DNA of 64,000 bases from Alphaproteobacteria bacterium (GCA_019137195.1 JAGVSR010000010.1:7383-71382), one strand, 5' to 3'; counted from the stretch's first letter, positions 26,274 to 35,339 are shown. Program-made: numbers and translations. The notes: generated by a model from the sequence alone, not told the origin.

Positions 26274-26957
26274 ATGACGCTGTCACCCCCGGTTGCCCAT
26301 GCTGTCCAGACCGTTCAGGAATGGCTGAAAGAGCTGAAAGCGAAAGGTGAGCTTGCCGACGAGGAGGCCGCCTACCGCGTGCTGGGCGCGGTTCTGCATC
26401 GATTGCGAGACCGGCTGACGGTGAACGAGGCTGCCAACCTGGGTGCGCAGCTGCCGCTCGTCGTGCGGGGGCTCTACTACGAGGGCTGGCGTCCGTCGTC
26501 CGTGCCGAGCAAAGTCAGGTCGAAAGACAAGTTCCTCGACGAGTTGAGCGCTGCGATCCTGCCGATCACCTATCCGGTAGAATGGGCAGTGACGGCCGTG
26601 TTCTCGCTTCTGGCGCGCCACTGCGACCCAGGCGAGATTGCTGATGTGATCGACCAGCTGCCCGGCGATCTGAAAGGGCTGTGGCCAGACACTGCGCGAT
26701 CGGTCCGCCCGCAACCGGTGCAAGCCGCCAGCGGGGCACCGAAGCGAGTAAAGAAATCGTCGGGCACGTCGAAGGCGTCCGCCAGTCGCCACACGCCACA
26801 TGACGATCCCGAGCCCGGCACGCCCGGAACGGGCGAGGATGTCTGTCCCGAATGTCACGGAAAAGGGAAGGTCGCCGACAAAATGACCGGCAAGGCGACC
26901 GGCGAGCTCTGCGGGCGCTGCGACGGCACGGGCATCATCGTCGAGGGCATAGGATGA
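26274..26957 (+). CDS. DUF2267 protein with DnaJ-like zinc finger tail
   Basis: 227 residues. The N-terminal 140 residues are a DUF2267 domain (AVQTVQEWLKELKAKGELADE, YRVLGAVLHRLRDRLTVNEA, AQLPLVVRGLYYEGWRP). Then a Ser/Thr/Pro-rich linker (about 145-188) and a compact zinc module CPECHGKGKV / CGRCDGTGII (Cys191, 194, 213, 216), the CxxCxGxG motif of the DnaJ zinc domain. DUF2267 proteins are soluble, of unknown role, often in stress or metal contexts. The combination with a DnaJ-type zinc pair is less usual. It follows the redox gene by 44 bases and probably belongs to the same operon. Confidence 0.85.
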   Translation: MTLSPPVAHAVQTVQEWLKELKAKGELADEEAAYRVLGAVLHRLRDRLTVNEAANLGAQLPLVVRGLYYEGWRPSSVPSKVRSKDKFLDELSAAILPITYPVEWAVTAVFSLLARHCDPGEIADVIDQLPGDLKGLWPDTARSVRPQPVQAASGAPKRVKKSSGTSKASASRHTPHDDPEPGTPGTGEDVCPECHGKGKVADKMTGKATGELCGRCDGTGIIVEGIG

Positions 26958-27841
26958 AGGAGCGCGCCGGTCGGGCGCCTGACGTCGGTTCGCAGGCTCC
27001 ACGTTCAAAGCGAAATCTCGGATCGAACCAGGTCTGTGATCGGGTCACCAGCGATCATCGGCAATCCGGCCTTCCCATCCTTGAGTAAGGCCGCTGCCGG
27101 CCGCGTCTCGGCTGGTGCGGACTGTCTCGCGAGGCCGAGTGCAGGCGATGCCGGAACGGGTACCGCGAGCGAGAGGCACGCGAGTTTGTCCCCGCCGGCT
27201 CCGCTTCGGTTAAGCTTTCCCCGTCCCGCCCATGGGGAGGTGGCTCGAGGCCGTCTCGTGTTGCCGGGAAGTCGCCTGAAGCCGGAGCAGCAATGCGCTG
27301 GCTAGGGCGAGAGGATGCGAGTGCCCAAAAGCTGCGGAGGTAACGATCTCTCTGCGGCGGAGGGGACTGGCCGCGCCCCCGGCTAAGCTTTTCAAGCTCA
27401 AAGGGGAACGGTGACAGACAAGAGCTCGCCAGGCCGGGGCGCCGCAGCGCCATCAAACAACGTGCGGACCACCCGCGGCGCTGCCGCGCCCCCGCTCCCC
27501 GTCATCGACCCCTCGAGGCGCCCGGCCTGCGGGGACGAAGCCGTTCGGCCTGGACAAAACACCCGGCACCGGTCGTGTCGGATCGCGAACCGCAGCTGCG
27601 TTCCGGGTCGCGTCAGGGGAACGGGTCGACTGCGCCAAACCTGGCCGCGACCGAGCCGGCCCTTGCCTACCCGCCCCTGAATTGGCTATGCGCTTCAACC
27701 TCCTGCCGTCGCGCTTCGAGCGACAAGCCGCCCTGGTCCCCGAGTTTGCGACACCGTCCCTGGCCCCGCTCCTGGTGCTCGAAGCCAAGTGCGCGTCAGC
27801 AAGCCCCTAGAACCCAACTCCTCGCCGAAAGTCCCCGTCTC
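26958..27841. other. Long stretch without a confident gene
   Basis: About 880 bases. A 44-codon frame starts at 26954 overlapping the DUF2267 stop by ATGA (MKERAGRAPDVGSQ), and a 40-codon frame runs 27688-27810 (MRFNLLPSRFERQ) ahead of the phosphatase gene; neither has independent support. Together with 23617-24569 it brackets the arsR-permease block. No tRNA or transposon remnant recognised. Confidence 0.4.
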
Positions 27842-28645
27842 ATGCCCGCTTCAGCCCTCATCAACGTCATGGTCTCCGCCGCTCGCAAGGCCGCGCGCGG
27901 ACTGATCCGCGATTTCGGCGAGGTCGAGAACCTGCAGGTCTCGGTCAAGGGTCCGGCAAACTTCGTCACCGCCGCCGACCACAAGGCCGAGGAGGTGCTG
28001 TTCAACGAGCTCAACAAGGCCCGCCCGCAGTACGGCTTCCTTATGGAGGAGCGCAGCATCGTCGAGGGCGCCGACAAGACCCACCGCTGGATCATCGACC
28101 CCCTCGATGGCACCACGAACTTTCTGCACGGCATCCCGCTCGTCTCGATCTCGATCGGTCTCGAGCGCGACGGCGAGCTGGTCGCGGGCGTCATCTACAA
28201 CCCGATCTCCGACGAGATGTTCACCGCCGAGAAGGGCAAGGGCGCGTTCCTGAACGACAGGAAGCGGCTCCGCGTGGCAGCCAGAAAATCGCTCGCCGAT
28301 GCCGTGCTCGCGACGGGCATCCCGCACCGCGGTCGCCCGGGCCACGCCGGGTTCATGAAGGAGATGGGCGAGGTGATGCCCGCTGTCGCCGGCATCCGCC
28401 GCACGGGCTCGGCCGCCCTCGACCTCGCCTGGACCGCCGCCGGCCGCTTCGACGGCTACTGGGAGCGCAACCTGAAGCCCTGGGACCTGGCAGCCGGCAT
28501 CGTGCTGGTGCGCGAGGCGGGCGGCCACGTCAACGACCTCGAGAGCGGGGATCGCATGTTCGAGACCGGAAACGTCGTCGCCGGCAACATGGCGATCGTG
28601 AAGGCGCTGCTGCCGTTGGTCGGCGACGCGACCGGCAAGAGCTGA
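27842..28645 (+). CDS. suhB: Inositol monophosphatase family protein (SuhB-like)
   Basis: 267 residues from ATG 27842. Mg2+-dependent, Li+-sensitive phosphatase fold. Metal-site motifs are present: FLMEERS (Glu70 region), WIIDPLDGTTNFLHG (Asp86, Asp89) and KPWDLAAGIVLVREAGG near the C-terminus, with GSAALDLAWTAAGRFDGYWE between. Family members hydrolyse inositol-1-phosphate and related sugar or nucleotide phosphates; in E. coli SuhB also acts in rRNA transcription antitermination. The N-terminal MPASALINVMVSAARKAARG matches the alphaproteobacterial SuhB type. Monocistronic. A longer upstream reading to 27575 is rejected for its biased composition. Confidence 0.94.
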   Translation: MPASALINVMVSAARKAARGLIRDFGEVENLQVSVKGPANFVTAADHKAEEVLFNELNKARPQYGFLMEERSIVEGADKTHRWIIDPLDGTTNFLHGIPLVSISIGLERDGELVAGVIYNPISDEMFTAEKGKGAFLNDRKRLRVAARKSLADAVLATGIPHRGRPGHAGFMKEMGEVMPAVAGIRRTGSAALDLAWTAAGRFDGYWERNLKPWDLAAGIVLVREAGGHVNDLESGDRMFETGNVVAGNMAIVKALLPLVGDATGKS

Positions 28646-28978
28646 GATCGCACCGCAGCCAACGCGTTGCACCATTTATCGCCGCTGTCGGCCGGAGCAA
28701 CGCGGTCCGGGCTGTGACCGCGTGGCGACGCTTCGTGACGGGCACGTGACACTTGCCGCGCTGCGTCAACTTGACATCGATCCCCTGAATCATATTGAAG
28801 AGTCAAAGGCATCCCACGGTCTTAACGACCAGTAAACGTCCGTATCGCCAAAAGTCGCATAGCCCGCCATTGTGCGCCGCAGTAAAAACCACCTGCCCCG
28901 CAAGGCTACGGCGTAGAAATTACCGATGCCGTACGCGCTTGTCATGGCCTGATCCCGGGGGCAACTGAGGAGCATCAC
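28646..28978. other. Intergenic stretch, no gene seen
   Basis: About 333 bases between the SuhB-like gene and a small membrane protein gene. The segment 28780-28860 is more AT-rich than its surroundings and may hold the promoter of the gene at 28979. Confidence 0.4.
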
Positions 28979-29227
28979 GTGAAGCTTCGTCGTCTTTCCG
29001 GCATGTCCCGCGCCTCGCTCGTCGCTGGCACCGCTGCCCTGGCCCTCGCCGTCGCGACCGCCGGATTTGGCCTCTCGTTCGCCGTCGCGGTCACCTCGCT
29101 TGCCGCAATTCTGGTGGCGATCGTCCCGCTTTCGCAGCTCTTGTGCCCGGGCTTTCTCGCCCGCCAGCGCTATCAGCGCTATCATCGGCCGTTGGCCGGC
29201 CCCCGCCCCGGCGCCAATCTCGGCTGA
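28979..29227 (+). CDS. 82-residue membrane or exported protein, unknown
   Basis: GTG start at 28979 with GAGGAGC 8-9 bases upstream. Starts MKLRRLSGMSRASLVAGTAA and is strongly hydrophobic from about 13 to 55 (Ala/Leu/Val-rich, two helices), followed by a basic tail with RQRYQRYHRPLAGPRPG. Probably a small inner-membrane protein. No family recognised. It precedes pgsA by 93 bases on the same strand. Confidence 0.65.
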   Translation: MKLRRLSGMSRASLVAGTAALALAVATAGFGLSFAVAVTSLAAILVAIVPLSQLLCPGFLARQRYQRYHRPLAGPRPGANLG

Positions 29228-29320
29228 TCGCCGCTCCGCTCCCGCCCCCTGTCCACTGATCACGATGGACCCCGCCCGAGTCCCATTGACGGGCTAGGGA
29301 ACGAGTGGTGTACGAGAGGT

Positions 29321-29908
29321 ATGGAACATGCTCCGCCGAGGCCGCTGCTGACCAGCCTGCCGAATGTGCTGACGTACGCGCGCATCGTCGCCGTGCCGTC
29401 GCTGGTAGCCTGCCTGTTCTACATCGAGGGAGACGCCGCCCGCTGGTGGGCCTTCGGTCTCTTCGTGGCCGCGGCCCTGACCGACTGGCTCGACGGCTAT
29501 GTTGCCCGCAGCTGGGCCCAGCAGTCGGCGCTGGGACGCATGCTCGATCCGATCGCCGACAAGCTCATCGTCGGCACGGCACTGCTGATGCTGGTCGCCG
29601 ACCACACCATCGAGGGTTTCAACCTCTGGGCTGCCGTCATTATCTTGTGCCGTGAGATCCTGGTCTCGGGGCTGCGCGAGTTTCTGGCGGAGCTGAACGT
29701 GAAGGTCCACGTCACCCAGCTCGCCAAGTGGAAGACGACGGTGCAAATGGTGGCACTCGCCATTCTTCTCGCTGCCCCGGCAGCCGAAAAGCTGTACCCT
29801 GGCATCACCGACACCGGGCTCCTCTTCCTGTGGCTGGCCGCCCTCCTGACCCTGTGGACGGGGTTCGACTATCTGACGGCTGCCATCCGGCACGCGATGG
29901 AGCGCTGA
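29321..29908 (+). CDS. pgsA: CDP-diacylglycerol-glycerol-3-phosphate 3-phosphatidyltransferase
   Basis: 195 residues, multi-pass. It forms phosphatidylglycerol phosphate from CDP-diacylglycerol and glycerol-3-phosphate at the inner membrane, the committed step to phosphatidylglycerol and cardiolipin. The CDP-alcohol phosphotransferase motif D-x2-D-G-x2-A-R-x8-G-x3-D-x3-D is complete: Asp55, Asp58-Gly59, Ala62-Arg63, Gly72, Asp76, Asp80 (TDWLDGYVARS, LGRMLDPIADK). The N-terminal SLPNVLTYARI is the usual PgsA start. Followed 8 bases later by moaD, a linkage common in Hyphomicrobiales. Confidence 0.96.
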   Translation: MEHAPPRPLLTSLPNVLTYARIVAVPSLVACLFYIEGDAARWWAFGLFVAAALTDWLDGYVARSWAQQSALGRMLDPIADKLIVGTALLMLVADHTIEGFNLWAAVIILCREILVSGLREFLAELNVKVHVTQLAKWKTTVQMVALAILLAAPAAEKLYPGITDTGLLFLWLAALLTLWTGFDYLTAAIRHAMER

Positions 29909-29915
29909 GCATCTC

Positions 29916-30188
29916 ATGGGCGCGGCTCCCCGCACGGTGAAGCTGATGTATTTTGCATGGGTCCGCGAGCGGGTCGGTACCGCTTCCGAGGAGGTCGTGC
30001 TGCCCGCGGGCGTGACAACGGTCGCCGACCTCAAGGCCTGGCTCGCGGCCCGCGGCACGGGCTACGAGGCAGCCTTCGTGAAGCCCGGCGTGATCCGCGC
30101 CGCCATCGACCGGCGCCACGTGCAGGAGACGGCCAGCATCGAGGGAGCCGGCGAGATCGCCTTCTTCCCGCCGGTAACCGGAGGCTAG
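29916..30188 (+). CDS. moaD: Molybdopterin synthase small subunit
   Basis: 90 residues with a beta-grasp fold: VKLMYFAWVRERVGTASEEV at the start, TVADLKAWLAARG in the middle and the C-terminal tail FFPPVTGG, whose terminal Gly-Gly is adenylated and thiocarboxylated to donate sulfur to precursor Z. Partner of MoaE, which follows 4 bases later. It acts in the cytosol in molybdenum cofactor synthesis. It is translationally linked to pgsA upstream. Confidence 0.96.
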   Translation: MGAAPRTVKLMYFAWVRERVGTASEEVVLPAGVTTVADLKAWLAARGTGYEAAFVKPGVIRAAIDRRHVQETASIEGAGEIAFFPPVTGG

Positions 30189-30192
30189 CGCG

Positions 30193-30669
30193 ATGGCGGT
30201 GCGCGTCGGACCCGACGACTTCGACATCGGCGCCGAGGTGAAGGCGCTGACGGCAGGACGCACGGACATCGGCGCTGTCGTCACCTTCACCGGCACCGTG
30301 CGCGGTGAGGGCTCGGGCCGGCCGATCACGGCCATGGAGCTCGAGCACTACCCAGGCATGACCGAGGCAGAGCTCGTTCGTGTCGAGCGCGAGGCCTGCG
30401 AGCGCTGGCCGCTGTTGGCGAGCCTCGTCGTCCATCGCGTCGGGCCGCTCCGGCCGGGCGACAACATCGTGCTCGTGATCGCCGCCTCCGCCCACCGCCA
30501 GGCGGCGTTCGAGGCGGCCGAATTCATGATGGACTACCTCAAGACCAAGGCGCCGTTCTGGAAGAAGGAGGCGGTCGCGGGTGAGGCAGCCCGGTGGGTG
30601 GATGCCCGTGACGAGGACGACGCCGCAGCAGAGCGCTGGAACAGGAAGGCCAGCGGCCCCTCCCGCTGA
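30193..30669 (+). CDS. moaE: Molybdopterin synthase catalytic subunit
   Basis: 158 residues. It binds precursor Z and receives two sulfurs from MoaD thiocarboxylate to form molybdopterin dithiolene. Visible family motifs: GAVVTFTGTVRGEG, LELEHYPGMTE-like MELEHYPGMTEAELVR, VVHRVGPLRPGDNIVLV, and the catalytic lysine segment YLKTKAPFWKKEAV. An acidic tail follows (DARDEDDAAAERW). The spacing to moaD indicates one operon pgsA-moaD-moaE. Confidence 0.97.
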   Translation: MAVRVGPDDFDIGAEVKALTAGRTDIGAVVTFTGTVRGEGSGRPITAMELEHYPGMTEAELVRVEREACERWPLLASLVVHRVGPLRPGDNIVLVIAASAHRQAAFEAAEFMMDYLKTKAPFWKKEAVAGEAARWVDARDEDDAAAERWNRKASGPSR

Positions 30670-30766
30670 ACGTCAAAGGCGGCTCGACGCGAACCGTGCG
30701 CACGGCAATCGAACGTGCTAGACGGCGGACAGCCTCGAACGTCATCCCATCCGCCTCCCCGGCCAA

Positions 30767-31654
30767 ATGTCCCGCTTGACCCTCATCGAAACCTCGGGCT
30801 TCCCGGACTACGCCCTTGTCGACTCCGGCCATGGCCGCAAGCTCGAGCGCTTCGGCCGCTTCACGTTCGACCGCCCCGAGCCCCAGGCGCTGTGGAGCCA
30901 GAAGCTCGCGCCCGAGGTCTGGCTCCGTGCCGACGCCGCGTTCAAAGCCGAGAAGGCAGACGAGGAAGCCGAGGGCGGGCGCTGGCAGTACGTGCGCCAG
31001 CTGCCGAAAACCTGGCCCGTCGAGGTCATGGGCGTCACCGCGCTCTGCCGTCTCATGAGCTTCCGCCACTTGGGCATTTTCCCGGAGCAGCTACCGCATT
31101 GGCAGTGGATGGTCGAGCGCATGGGGATCGTGCTCGGCGAGCGTCCGCGGGTGCTGAACCTGTTCGCCTACACGGGGGCTGCCTCGCTCATCGCCGCCAA
31201 GGCTGGCGCAGAGGTGACCCACGTCGATGCGTCGAAGAAGGCCATCCAGTGGGCCAAGGAGAACCAGGCCGCCTCCAAGCTCATGGAGGCGCCCATCCGC
31301 TGGATCCTGGACGATGCCAGGAAGTTCGTCGCCCGCGAGGTCCGCCGCGGCAAGACCTATCACGTGATCCTCGTCGACCCGCCGAAATTCGGCCGCGGCC
31401 CAGAGGGCGAAGTGTGGGACCTCTTCACCCATCTCGCGCCCTTGATGCGCGACTGCGCGGCCCTCCTTGCCCCGCGCCACGCCTCGCTGGTGCTGACCGT
31501 CTACGCCATCCGCGCCTCAGCGCTCGCCTTCGAGCAGCTTGCCCGCGAGTGCCTCGCCGAGCGTGGCGGGAGCTTTGACACCGGCGAGCTCGCCATCCGC
31601 GCCGTCGGCGGCAACGCTGTGCCGACCTCGCTCTTCACCCGCTGGACGTGCTGA
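30767..31654 (+). CDS. Class I SAM-dependent methyltransferase (RlmI-like)
   Basis: 295 residues. An N-terminal region [20 protein letters not shown] with [13 protein letters not shown], then a Rossmann methyltransferase core: [26 protein letters not shown] (motif I, about 125-150), [19 protein letters not shown], and [18 protein letters not shown] (motif IV, NPPY-like DPPKFGRG). The FAYTG..S and DPPKF motifs are those of the RlmI/RlmK-type 23S rRNA m5C and related RNA methyltransferases, but the N-terminal PUA domain of RlmI is missing, so the substrate is not certain. It lies 97 bases after moaE. A strong hairpin follows its stop. Confidence 0.88.
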   Translation: MSRLTLIETSGFPDYALVDSGHGRKLERFGRFTFDRPEPQALWSQKLAPEVWLRADAAFKAEKADEEAEGGRWQYVRQLPKTWPVEVMGVTALCRLMSFRHLGIFPEQLPHWQWMVERMGIVLGERPRVLNLFAYTGAASLIAAKAGAEVTHVDASKKAIQWAKENQAASKLMEAPIRWILDDARKFVAREVRRGKTYHVILVDPPKFGRGPEGEVWDLFTHLAPLMRDCAALLAPRHASLVLTVYAIRASALAFEQLARECLAERGGSFDTGELAIRAVGGNAVPTSLFTRWTC

Positions 31655-31692
31655 GCCGGCGCCCGGTCGCAGGTCGGGCCGAGCTCGCCCCA

Positions 31693-31720
31693 GAGCCTCG
31701 ATCCTCGAAGGTCGAGGCTC
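31693..31720. repeat. Inverted repeat, hairpin after the methyltransferase gene
   Basis: GAGCCTCGA (31693-31701) and TCGAGGCTC (31712-31720) are perfect 9-base complements around a 10-base loop. It begins 38 bases after the methyltransferase stop. No U-run follows, so it is not a classical intrinsic terminator; a 3' stabilising structure or Rho-dependent end is possible. Confidence 0.6.
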
Positions 31721-31857
31721 CGGGTGCCGCAGGCCCGATCCGACATATCACCGGCGAGCGATCAGGTGTCATCATGGGGACAGCCGCGTTTCCGGCATGG
31801 GCGGGAAGCAAACCTTGCCCTATGGTCGGGACCGATCGAATCAGCGGACGTGTCGCG

Positions 31858-32130
31858 ATGACTAAGGCCAACAACAAGCACACCGACATCAAGGACATGA
31901 GCTTCGAGCGGGCGCTGAAGGAGCTCGAGACCATCGTCTCCCGGCTCGAGCGCGGCGACGTGGAGCTCGAGGAGAGCATCGCTATCTACGAGCGCGGCGA
32001 ATGCCTGCGCGATCACTGCGACCGCCTCCTGAAGCAGGCCGAGGCCAAGGTCGAGAAGCTGACCTTCGGCAGCGACGGGCAGCCTCGCGGCACCGAGCCG
32101 CTCGATCCAGAGGGCTCAGGCGGCGGTTAA
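31858..32130 (+). CDS. xseB: Exodeoxyribonuclease VII small subunit
   Basis: 90 residues from ATG 31858. Family core [42 protein letters not shown] and [11 protein letters not shown] is complete; this subunit wraps the XseA catalytic subunit, which degrades single-stranded DNA. A short acidic/Gly tail follows. It is placed 241 bases ahead of dxs, a common order in alphaproteobacteria. A longer upstream reading (to 31648) is rejected because the sequence there is not conserved-looking. Confidence 0.96.
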   Translation: MTKANNKHTDIKDMSFERALKELETIVSRLERGDVELEESIAIYERGECLRDHCDRLLKQAEAKVEKLTFGSDGQPRGTEPLDPEGSGGG

Positions 32131-32317
32131 CCGCCGATCTCGTGCGTCGGAGCGCGGCCCCGTTCCGATGCATGGATGGGGTTGATTCCGGCCGACAACG
32201 GCGGCGGAGCGCGTACATCGCCGCACACACCTGCGACAAAGGACCATTTTCTGCCTCAAGCGGGGTCTTGGTCTTTGGGCCCCCAGGCTATACTGTCACA
32301 GGATTGTCGGCGGCACC

Positions 32318-32362
32318 GCCAACGGCGGCGCAAAGGATGCCGCCAACGGCGGCGCGAAGGAT
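32318..32362 (+). repeat. 24-base direct repeat just upstream of dxs
   Basis: GCCAACGGCGGCGCAAAGGAT (from 32318) recurs one codon later from 32342 with a single change (GCGAAGGAT). Both copies are in frame with the dxs GTG start and would read ANGGAKD twice, with no stop before the start codon. Either a leader duplication or remnants of a longer N-terminus; dxs itself is taken to start at 32372. Confidence 0.6.
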
Positions 32363-32371
32363 CATGAGCCC

Positions 32372-34282
32372 GTGAGCAAGACCCCGCTCCTCGACCTCGT
32401 TCAAACTCCCGCGGACCTGCGCAAGCTGCCCGAGAGTGACCTGAGGCAGGTTGCAGACGAGCTGCGCACCGAGATGATCGACGCCGTCTCCGTGACCGGC
32501 GGCCACCTCGGCGCCGGTCTCGGCGTCGTCGAGCTGACGGTCGCACTGCACTGGGTGTTCGACACGCCGCGCGACCGGCTCATCTGGGACGTCGGCCACC
32601 AGTGCTACCCGCACAAGATACTGACCGGACGGCGCGGCGAGATCCGAACCATCCGCCAGGGGGGCGGGCTCGCCGGCTTCACCAAACGCGCTGAAAGCGA
32701 GTACGACCCGTTCGGCGCTGGGCACTCGTCGACCTCGATCTCGGCCGGCCTCGGCATGGCCGTTGCTCGCGATCTCGAGGGCGGCAAAAACAACGTCGTG
32801 GCCGTCATCGGCGACGGCGCCATGAGCGCGGGCATGGCCTATGAGGCCATGAACAATGCGGGCGCCCGTGACGAGCGGCTCATCGTCATCTTGAACGACA
32901 ACGACATGTCGATTGCCCCGCCGACGGGCGCGCTGTCGAACTATCTCGCTCGCATCTCATCGAGCGGTACCTACCTGCATCTCAGAGACATCGCCAAGCA
33001 GCTCGCCCATCGCCTGCCGAAATCATGGGAGCGCCGCGCCGCGCGTGCCGAGGAGATGACGCGCACGCTGTGGAGTGGCGGCACGCTGTTCGAGGAGCTC
33101 GGCTTCTACTACGTCGGCCCCATCGACGGCCACGATCTGCCAACGCTGGTCTCGATCCTGAAGAACGTGCGCGATGCGCGCCATGGGCCCATCCTGGTTC
33201 ACTGCGTCACTCAGAAGGGCAAGGGCTACGGTCCCGCCGAGGCCTCACCCGACAAGTACCATGGTGTCGCTCGCTTCAACGTCGTCACCGGCGCCCAGGT
33301 CAAGCCGAAACCCAACGCGCCCTCCTACACACGCGTGTTCGCCGACGCCCTCATTGCCGAGGCGAAGAAAGACAAGCGCGTGGTCGCTATCACCGCCGCC
33401 ATGCCGGACGGCACCGGCCTCGACGTGTTCGGGCGCGAGTTCCCCGACCGCACGTTCGACGTCGGCATCGCCGAGCAGCACGCGGTAACTTTTGCCGCCG
33501 GTCTCGCCGCTGAAGGCTTGAAGCCGTTCTCTGCCATCTACTCGACGTTTCTGCAGCGCGCGTACGACCAGGTCGTGCATGACGTCGCCATCCAGCACCT
33601 GCCCGTCCGCTTCGCCATCGATCGCGCCGGCCTCGTCGGCGCCGACGGTCCGACGCACGCCGGCTCCTTCGACCTCGCGTTTCTCGGCTGCCTGCCCGGC
33701 ATGGTGATCATGGCCGCGGCGGACGAGTCCGAGCTCGTTCACATGGTGGCCACGGCCGCTCAGATCGACGACGGCCCCTCGGCCTTCCGCTATCCGCGCG
33801 GCGAGGGCGTCGGCGTCGAGCTTCCGGCCGAGGGCGTCCCGCTCCCGCTCGGCAAGGGCCGCATCGTGCGCGAGGGTACGACCATCGCGCTGCTCTCGCT
33901 CGGAACACGCCTTGCCGAGGCGTTGAAGGCCGCCGACCAGCTCGCGGCTATGGGCCTCTCTGCGACAGTGGCCGACGCGCGCTTCATGAAACCGCTCGAC
34001 AAGGATCTCGTGACGCGTCTCGCGCGCGAGCACGAGGTTCTGATCACCATCGAGGAAGGCTCGGTCGGTGGTTTCGGGAGCCGCGTGCTGCAGCACCTCG
34101 CCGAGACCGGCGCGCTCGACCGCGGCCTCAAGGTCCGCGCCATGGTGCTGCCCGACGTATTCATCGACCACGATGCCCCGAACAGAATGTACGAACGCGC
34201 AGGCCTCAATGCCTCGGGCATCGTCGAGACGGCTCTCGCTGCGCTCGGCCGCTCGGTCGTCAGCGCGGGCAACCGTGCCTAG
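32372..34282 (+). CDS. dxs: 1-deoxy-D-xylulose-5-phosphate synthase
   Basis: 636 residues, GTG start at 32372 giving [19 protein letters not shown], the usual Dxs N-terminus. It condenses pyruvate and glyceraldehyde-3-phosphate with thiamine diphosphate, the first and flux-controlling step of the MEP isoprenoid pathway. Visible: [14 protein letters not shown], the TPP motif [17 protein letters not shown] (about 148-164), the transketolase pyrimidine domain with [15 protein letters not shown] and [18 protein letters not shown], and the C-terminal domain with [14 protein letters not shown]. Full length. Upstream xseB suggests joint transcription, with the duplicated leader segment between them. 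Confidence 0.97.
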   Translation: MSKTPLLDLVQTPADLRKLPESDLRQVADELRTEMIDAVSVTGGHLGAGLGVVELTVALHWVFDTPRDRLIWDVGHQCYPHKILTGRRGEIRTIRQGGGLAGFTKRAESEYDPFGAGHSSTSISAGLGMAVARDLEGGKNNVVAVIGDGAMSAGMAYEAMNNAGARDERLIVILNDNDMSIAPPTGALSNYLARISSSGTYLHLRDIAKQLAHRLPKSWERRAARAEEMTRTLWSGGTLFEELGFYYVGPIDGHDLPTLVSILKNVRDARHGPILVHCVTQKGKGYGPAEASPDKYHGVARFNVVTGAQVKPKPNAPSYTRVFADALIAEAKKDKRVVAITAAMPDGTGLDVFGREFPDRTFDVGIAEQHAVTFAAGLAAEGLKPFSAIYSTFLQRAYDQVVHDVAIQHLPVRFAIDRAGLVGADGPTHAGSFDLAFLGCLPGMVIMAAADESELVHMVATAAQIDDGPSAFRYPRGEGVGVELPAEGVPLPLGKGRIVREGTTIALLSLGTRLAEALKAADQLAAMGLSATVADARFMKPLDKDLVTRLAREHEVLITIEEGSVGGFGSRVLQHLAETGALDRGLKVRAMVLPDVFIDHDAPNRMYERAGLNASGIVETALAALGRSVVSAGNRA

Positions 34283-34348
34283 AGCGGCTCGCCTCTCGCA
34301 CAACGGACGTTCGGCTGAGACGCTTGGCTGAGCGCCAGGACGGCGTCC

Positions 34349-34627
34349 TCAGCGGGCACTGTTGCGTTGCTCGTCCCAGAAGTCCACCGTCTCCCTTCGG
34401 AGCGTGTCGCGACAGTCGCGGCCGCAATCGACCCAGCGACCGCTCTTGAGGCGGAACTCAGCGCCAGTCGGCGTTCGCCGCACCGGCGCGCTATAGCACG
34501 CCGGATTGCCGAAGGTGCCGCATGCGGTGATGATGCCGTTGCGCGGAGCCGCCTCGCATGGAGCCGGCGCGGCGATGGTCAGTCCTGTCAGCGCTGCGAG
34601 GGGAGCAGCGAGAAGAGCACGTTTCAT
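34349..34627 (-). CDS. Small secreted cysteine-containing protein
   Basis: 92 residues. Signal peptide MKRALLAAPLAALTGLTIAA ending near CEAA, then a mature part of about 65 residues with five cysteines counting one at the cleavage region (CGTFGNPACYS, WVDCGRDCRDTL). The motif GRWVDCGRDCRDTLRRETVDFW resembles that of small exported proteins common in Bradyrhizobium-type genomes, function unknown. Convergent with dxs (66 bases between stops). Confidence 0.7.
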   Translation of the reverse strand: MKRALLAAPLAALTGLTIAAPAPCEAAPRNGIITACGTFGNPACYSAPVRRTPTGAEFRLKSGRWVDCGRDCRDTLRRETVDFWDEQRNSAR

Positions 34628-34785
34628 GCAAGCTCCTGGGGTTTCGAGGCCGTGGCTAGGAGCTTGAGGTAGTGCCCGCGTCTGTCATAGTCCAGTCCTG
34701 CCGGCGACCGGTCGGCACCCGCCGTCGACGTCGAACGACTGGGACGGCTCGGGCCGGTCGAACGAGCGGACCGTGGGAGCAGCAG

Positions 34786-35217
34786 ATGCAGAGCGTCAGA
34801 GCGATGTGCGCCATCGGCCAACGCGGCCAGCTCGGCCTCGACGGCGTGCTGCCGTGGGAGGGCAACGCCGGACCCGAGTATGTCCGCGACGTCGAGCGCT
34901 TCTTTGCGCTGACCAAGGGGCACGTGCTGATGGCTGGCCCGAAAACCATCGCCTCGGTTCCCGACATCGCCCGCGCCGACCTCACGCTCGTCGTCGTCCG
35001 CTCGACCGACAAGCCCGAGGACATGATCGCTCGCTTTCCGGGCCGCACCATCTACATCGGCGGCGGTCCGCCCGTGTGGGACGCCTACGCGCATCTGATC
35101 CAGGTGTGGGACATCACGCGCCTTCCCTATGACGGCCCCGCTGACCGGTGGTTCGATCCTGTGTGGCTCATTCGCGCCGGCGATCCGTTTCTCGGTGCTA
35201 ACTCGGACCGCGGCTGA
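34786..35217 (+). CDS. Short dihydrofolate-reductase-like protein
   Basis: 143 residues from ATG 34786 with GGGAG about 7 bases upstream. The DHFR fold is recognisable by MCAIGQRGQLGLDGVLPWEG (folate-site loop), the NADPH-site segment VLMAGPKTIASVP and YIGGGPPVWDAYAHLI (GGG-x2-VW), and the ending VWDITRLPYDGPADRWFD. It is shorter than chromosomal FolA (about 160-170) and the usual acidic residue with the N[ED]LPW..P.D pattern is altered, so it may be a divergent or trimethoprim-insensitive paralogue or act on another pterin. No thyA next to it, which would be the usual folA neighbour. Confidence 0.75.
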   Translation: MQSVRAMCAIGQRGQLGLDGVLPWEGNAGPEYVRDVERFFALTKGHVLMAGPKTIASVPDIARADLTLVVVRSTDKPEDMIARFPGRTIYIGGGPPVWDAYAHLIQVWDITRLPYDGPADRWFDPVWLIRAGDPFLGANSDRG

Positions 35218-35325
35218 TCGGTCCCGGGGCTGGCAGTGCGCTCCGCCCGCTTGGGGCCCGTGTGAGACGCCCGGGTCATTGCGTTCCCTCAAGGCGGTCG
35301 GGCGGCTCAGGGTTTAACCTAAATA

Positions 35326-35339
35326 ATTGATCATTGATC
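35326..35339 (+). promoter_or_regulatory. Tandem ATTGATC motif upstream of the Met-rich gene
   Basis: Two abutting ATTGATC units (35326-35332 and 35333-35339) lie in an AT-rich patch about 40 bases upstream of the Met/Gly-rich protein start. A regulator half-site pair or part of the promoter is possible; nothing more can be shown. Confidence 0.3.
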
